Assembly: GCF_029690045.1 (NCBI RefSeq)
Contig: NZ_CP121464.1
Coordinates: 2,418,001 to 2,482,000, forward strand
Direction: 5' to 3'
Length of the DNA stretch: 64,000 nt
From: Janthinobacterium rivuli
Lineage (GTDB): Bacteria; Pseudomonadota; Gammaproteobacteria; Burkholderiales; Burkholderiaceae_D
Of this stretch, positions 62,028 to 64,000 are shown piece by piece. A program made the translations under genes and the position numbers. A model generated the notes under the pieces. That model saw only the letters and a program-made list of their open reading frames with translations, did no database searches and was not told the origin of the DNA. How positions within the stretch are numbered: position 1 is the first letter of the stretch; each line of letters begins with the position of its first letter.

Positions 62028-63016
62028 CGCTGCCAGCTGCTCCTTCCCATCTGCTCGACGCCGACGGCCAGCCCCGCTTCGGCCGCTACACGGGCCAACT
62101 GGACGCCTTCGACTGGGCCGCGCTGGCGCCGCCCTATGCGCGCGGCGCCCTCTGGCGGCTGTTCCACCACAAGCGCTGGCATTACGTGGCCCTGTCCACG
62201 CCCACCCTGTTCTGCGGCGTGGCCATCGTCGACCTGGGCTGGACCAGCACGGCCTTCGCGTATGCCTTCGACCGCCACAAGGGCAAGATCGTGGCGGCCT
62301 TTTCGCAGGATGGCGTGCCGGGCCTGTCCGCTACTGTCGCGCCGAACGCTGGCGCCAGCAGCCGTTTCCGCGTCCTTTCGCAAGTGATCTCCATTGAGGC
62401 CCTGCCGCAGCAGCGCTACCATTTGCGGCTCGATTGCGGCCATTTCGGCATCGACGCGGAATGCGGCCCGCCCGTGGCGCCCACCTTGCTGGCCGTGGGC
62501 CCCGTGGGCGAGGGCGGCAGCGTGCATGCGACGCAAAAGTCGGGCGGCCTGCCCTTGTGGGGCACCGTGCGCTGCGGCGCCATGGGCTACAGCCTCGATG
62601 ACGGCGTGGCCAGCTTCGATTATTCGAACGGGCTGCTGGCGCGCGAGACGGAATGGCGCTGGGCCTCGGCGCACAGCCTGGACCTGGGTTTCAATCTGCA
62701 GGCTGGCTATTTCGGCGCGCATGAAAACGCGCTGTGGCTCGATGGCCAGCTGTATCCGCTGGGCCGCGCGCATTTTGACTTCAATCCCGACAATCCGCTG
62801 GCGCCGTGGCATGTGTGGACGGACGACGATTTGCTGGACCTGCACTTCAAGCCGGAAGGCGCGCGGCGCGAGGATAAAAACCTGTGGATCGCCGCCAGCC
62901 GCTACATCCAGCCGATCGGCACGTTCAGCGGGTGGGTGCGCGCCAGCGCGGAGTCGCCCAAGCGCATCGTGGCGCAATTGGCCGGGGTGACGGAAAGCCA
63001 CCGCTCGCGCTGGTAG
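62024..63016 (+). CDS. DUF2804 family protein
   Basis: A 330-residue soluble protein. Features include SHLLDADGQPRFGRYTGQLD, WRLFHHKRWHYVALSTPTLF, YSLDDGVASFDYSNGLLARE, WRWASAHSLDLGFNLQAGYF and a C-terminal PIGTFSGWVRAS. These fit DUF2804, a lipocalin-like all-beta family of unknown function. It is translationally coupled to ycaQ through an ATGA overlap. Confidence 0.83.
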   Translation: MTLPAAPSHLLDADGQPRFGRYTGQLDAFDWAALAPPYARGALWRLFHHKRWHYVALSTPTLFCGVAIVDLGWTSTAFAYAFDRHKGKIVAAFSQDGVPGLSATVAPNAGASSRFRVLSQVISIEALPQQRYHLRLDCGHFGIDAECGPPVAPTLLAVGPVGEGGSVHATQKSGGLPLWGTVRCGAMGYSLDDGVASFDYSNGLLARETEWRWASAHSLDLGFNLQAGYFGAHENALWLDGQLYPLGRAHFDFNPDNPLAPWHVWTDDDLLDLHFKPEGARREDKNLWIAASRYIQPIGTFSGWVRASAESPKRIVAQLAGVTESHRSRW

Positions 63017-63129
63017 TAGGCGCATGGTTTTTTGTGAAACGCATCGCAAGGTCAAATTTTTTTGGCAACGCATCCTTTACACTGGGGCGTTACCAAGCAA
63101 GCCACTCCGGCAATCCATGAGGCCAGAAC

Positions 63130-64000
63130 ATGAGCATCCGTAATCTCGACAAGCTGTTCAAGCCGGCCTCGGTGGCCCTGATCGGCGCCACGGCGCGCGA
63201 GCGCAAGCTGGGCGCCATTGCCCTGTACAACCTGCTGGGCGGCGGCTACCAAGGGGAAATCTGGCCCGTGAATCCCAAGTATGACGAGCTGATGGGCCTG
63301 AAATGCTACCGCAAGCTGGCGCACTTGCCCAAGGCGCCGGACCTGGCCATTATCTGCACGCCGCCCGCCACCATCACGGCGCTGATCCGCGAACTGGGCG
63401 CGCTGGGCACGCGCGCGGCCATCGTCATGACGTCGGGCCTCGACCCCGTGCGCGAGCAGTCGCTGCGCCTGGCCATGCTGAAGGCGGCCAAGCCGCATTT
63501 GCTGCGCATCCTCGGCCCCAACAGCATGGGGCTGCTGGTGCCGAAACTGGGCTTGAACGCCAGCTTCGGGCATCTGGGCGCGACGAGCGGCAAGATCGCC
63601 TTCGTCTCGCAATCGGGGGCGCTGGTGTCGGGCGTGCTCGATTGGGCCAATGCGCATGGCGTGGGCTTTTCCAAGTTCATTTCGCTGGGCGCCAGCTACG
63701 ACATCGATTTCGGCGACCTGCTCGATTACCTGGCCGGCGACATCGACACGGCCGCCATCCTGCTGTACATGGAAGACATCCAGGCGGCGCGCAAATTCAT
63801 GTCGGCGGCGCGGGCGGCCGCGCGCAGCAAACCCGTCATCGTCCTGAAAGCGGGGCGTGAGGCGGAAGGCGCGGCCATGGCGGCCTGGCATACGGGCGCG
63901 CTGGCCGGTTCCGACGCCGTGTACGACGCGGCCATCCGCCGCGCCGGCATGCTGCGCGTGTATTCGGCCGAAGAACTGTTCGACGCCGTGGAAACGCTCA
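63130..64000 (+). CDS. Acyl-CoA synthetase (NDP-forming)-like protein, 5' part
   Basis: The gene runs off the right edge, and 290 residues are visible. The N-terminal CoA-binding domain is LFKPASVALIGATARERKLG with WPVNPKYDELMG. The succinyl-CoA-ligase-like domain has ILGPNSMGLLVP and FVSQSGALVSGVLDWA, and the likely phospho-His is in WHTGALAGSDAVYDAA. These match the alpha-subunit half of ADP-forming acetyl-CoA synthetases and of GNAT-fused protein acetyltransferases (Pat/Pka type). The missing C-terminus is needed to choose. GAGG lies upstream of the ATG. Confidence 0.88.
   Translation, partial: MSIRNLDKLFKPASVALIGATARERKLGAIALYNLLGGGYQGEIWPVNPKYDELMGLKCYRKLAHLPKAPDLAIICTPPATITALIRELGALGTRAAIVMTSGLDPVREQSLRLAMLKAAKPHLLRILGPNSMGLLVPKLGLNASFGHLGATSGKIAFVSQSGALVSGVLDWANAHGVGFSKFISLGASYDIDFGDLLDYLAGDIDTAAILLYMEDIQAARKFMSAARAAARSKPVIVLKAGREAEGAAMAAWHTGALAGSDAVYDAAIRRAGMLRVYSAEELFDAVETL

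Overview
The window is GC-rich, densely coded chromosomal DNA. It looks like a betaproteobacterium of the Oxalobacteraceae (Janthinobacterium/Massilia/Duganella type). The evidence is the che gene order with cheD, the EarP/EF-P arginine rhamnosylation pair, a DUF3460-scpA-panC group, and dispersed GGGGTC...GACCCC palindromes. The genus is an inference and I could not search databases.

Layout. 1-7.3 kb: the 3' half of cheA, then cheW, an MCP receptor, cheR, cheD, cheB and cheY, closed by a terminator. 7.4-9.0 kb: a frameshifted lipoprotein gene and an intact IS1595-type insertion sequence with an 8-bp target duplication. 9.0-13.8 kb, minus strand: metG, a GNAT gene, a DUF3460 gene, scpA and panC. 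14-22.9 kb: apbC/mrp, a DUF4399 protein, a PafA-type phosphatase, a phospholipase D/cardiolipin synthase-like lipoprotein, the divergent lysA/lysR pair and gltX. 23.1-24.9 kb: an expanded tRNA array with three intact tRNA-Ala(GGC), at least two decayed tRNA-Ala copies and five tRNA-Glu(TTC). 25-30.4 kb: earP and efp, an amidase-like protein lacking catalytic residues, small secreted proteins including an Ivy-type lysozyme inhibitor, a GNAT gene and aqpZ. 30.6-37.4 kb: an AraC regulator divergent from a fosmidomycin-resistance-type MFS exporter, cysS behind a leader with a Cys-containing small ORF and an intrinsic terminator, two unknown genes and dbpA. 37.6-43.5 kb: a Tat-exported phosphoesterase, then fecI, fecR and a siderophore receptor under a Fur-like palindrome. 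43.7-47.5 kb: a membrane protein of unknown function, two initiator tRNA-fMet genes, a methyltransferase and small unknown proteins. 47.5-55.7 kb, minus strand: sbcC, sbcD and a multi-PAS diguanylate cyclase. 55.9-64 kb: a YajD-type HNH protein, a response regulator and a histidine kinase separated by an oppositely oriented TonB receptor, a YcaQ/AlkX crosslink glycosylase, a DUF2804 protein and the start of an acyl-CoA synthetase-like protein.

How the genes work together. The che block is a complete adaptation module: kinase, coupler, receptor, methyltransferase, deamidase, methylesterase and response regulator. It has no cheZ in the window. earP modifies the EF-P encoded next to it, and Arg32 is present. 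fecI-fecR-receptor is a cell-surface signalling iron-uptake module. sbcCD forms one nuclease. The response regulator and kinase at 56-60 kb are probably partners and share their locus with an iron-regulated receptor.

The most unusual signals are non-coding: two families of dispersed palindromes (one with compensatory stem changes, the other also placed in the lysA leader and supplying the aqpZ stop codon), the decaying tRNA-Ala array, the cysS leader, the initiator tRNA promoters that appear to start transcription at the mature 5' end, and the operator-like palindromes upstream of aqpZ.
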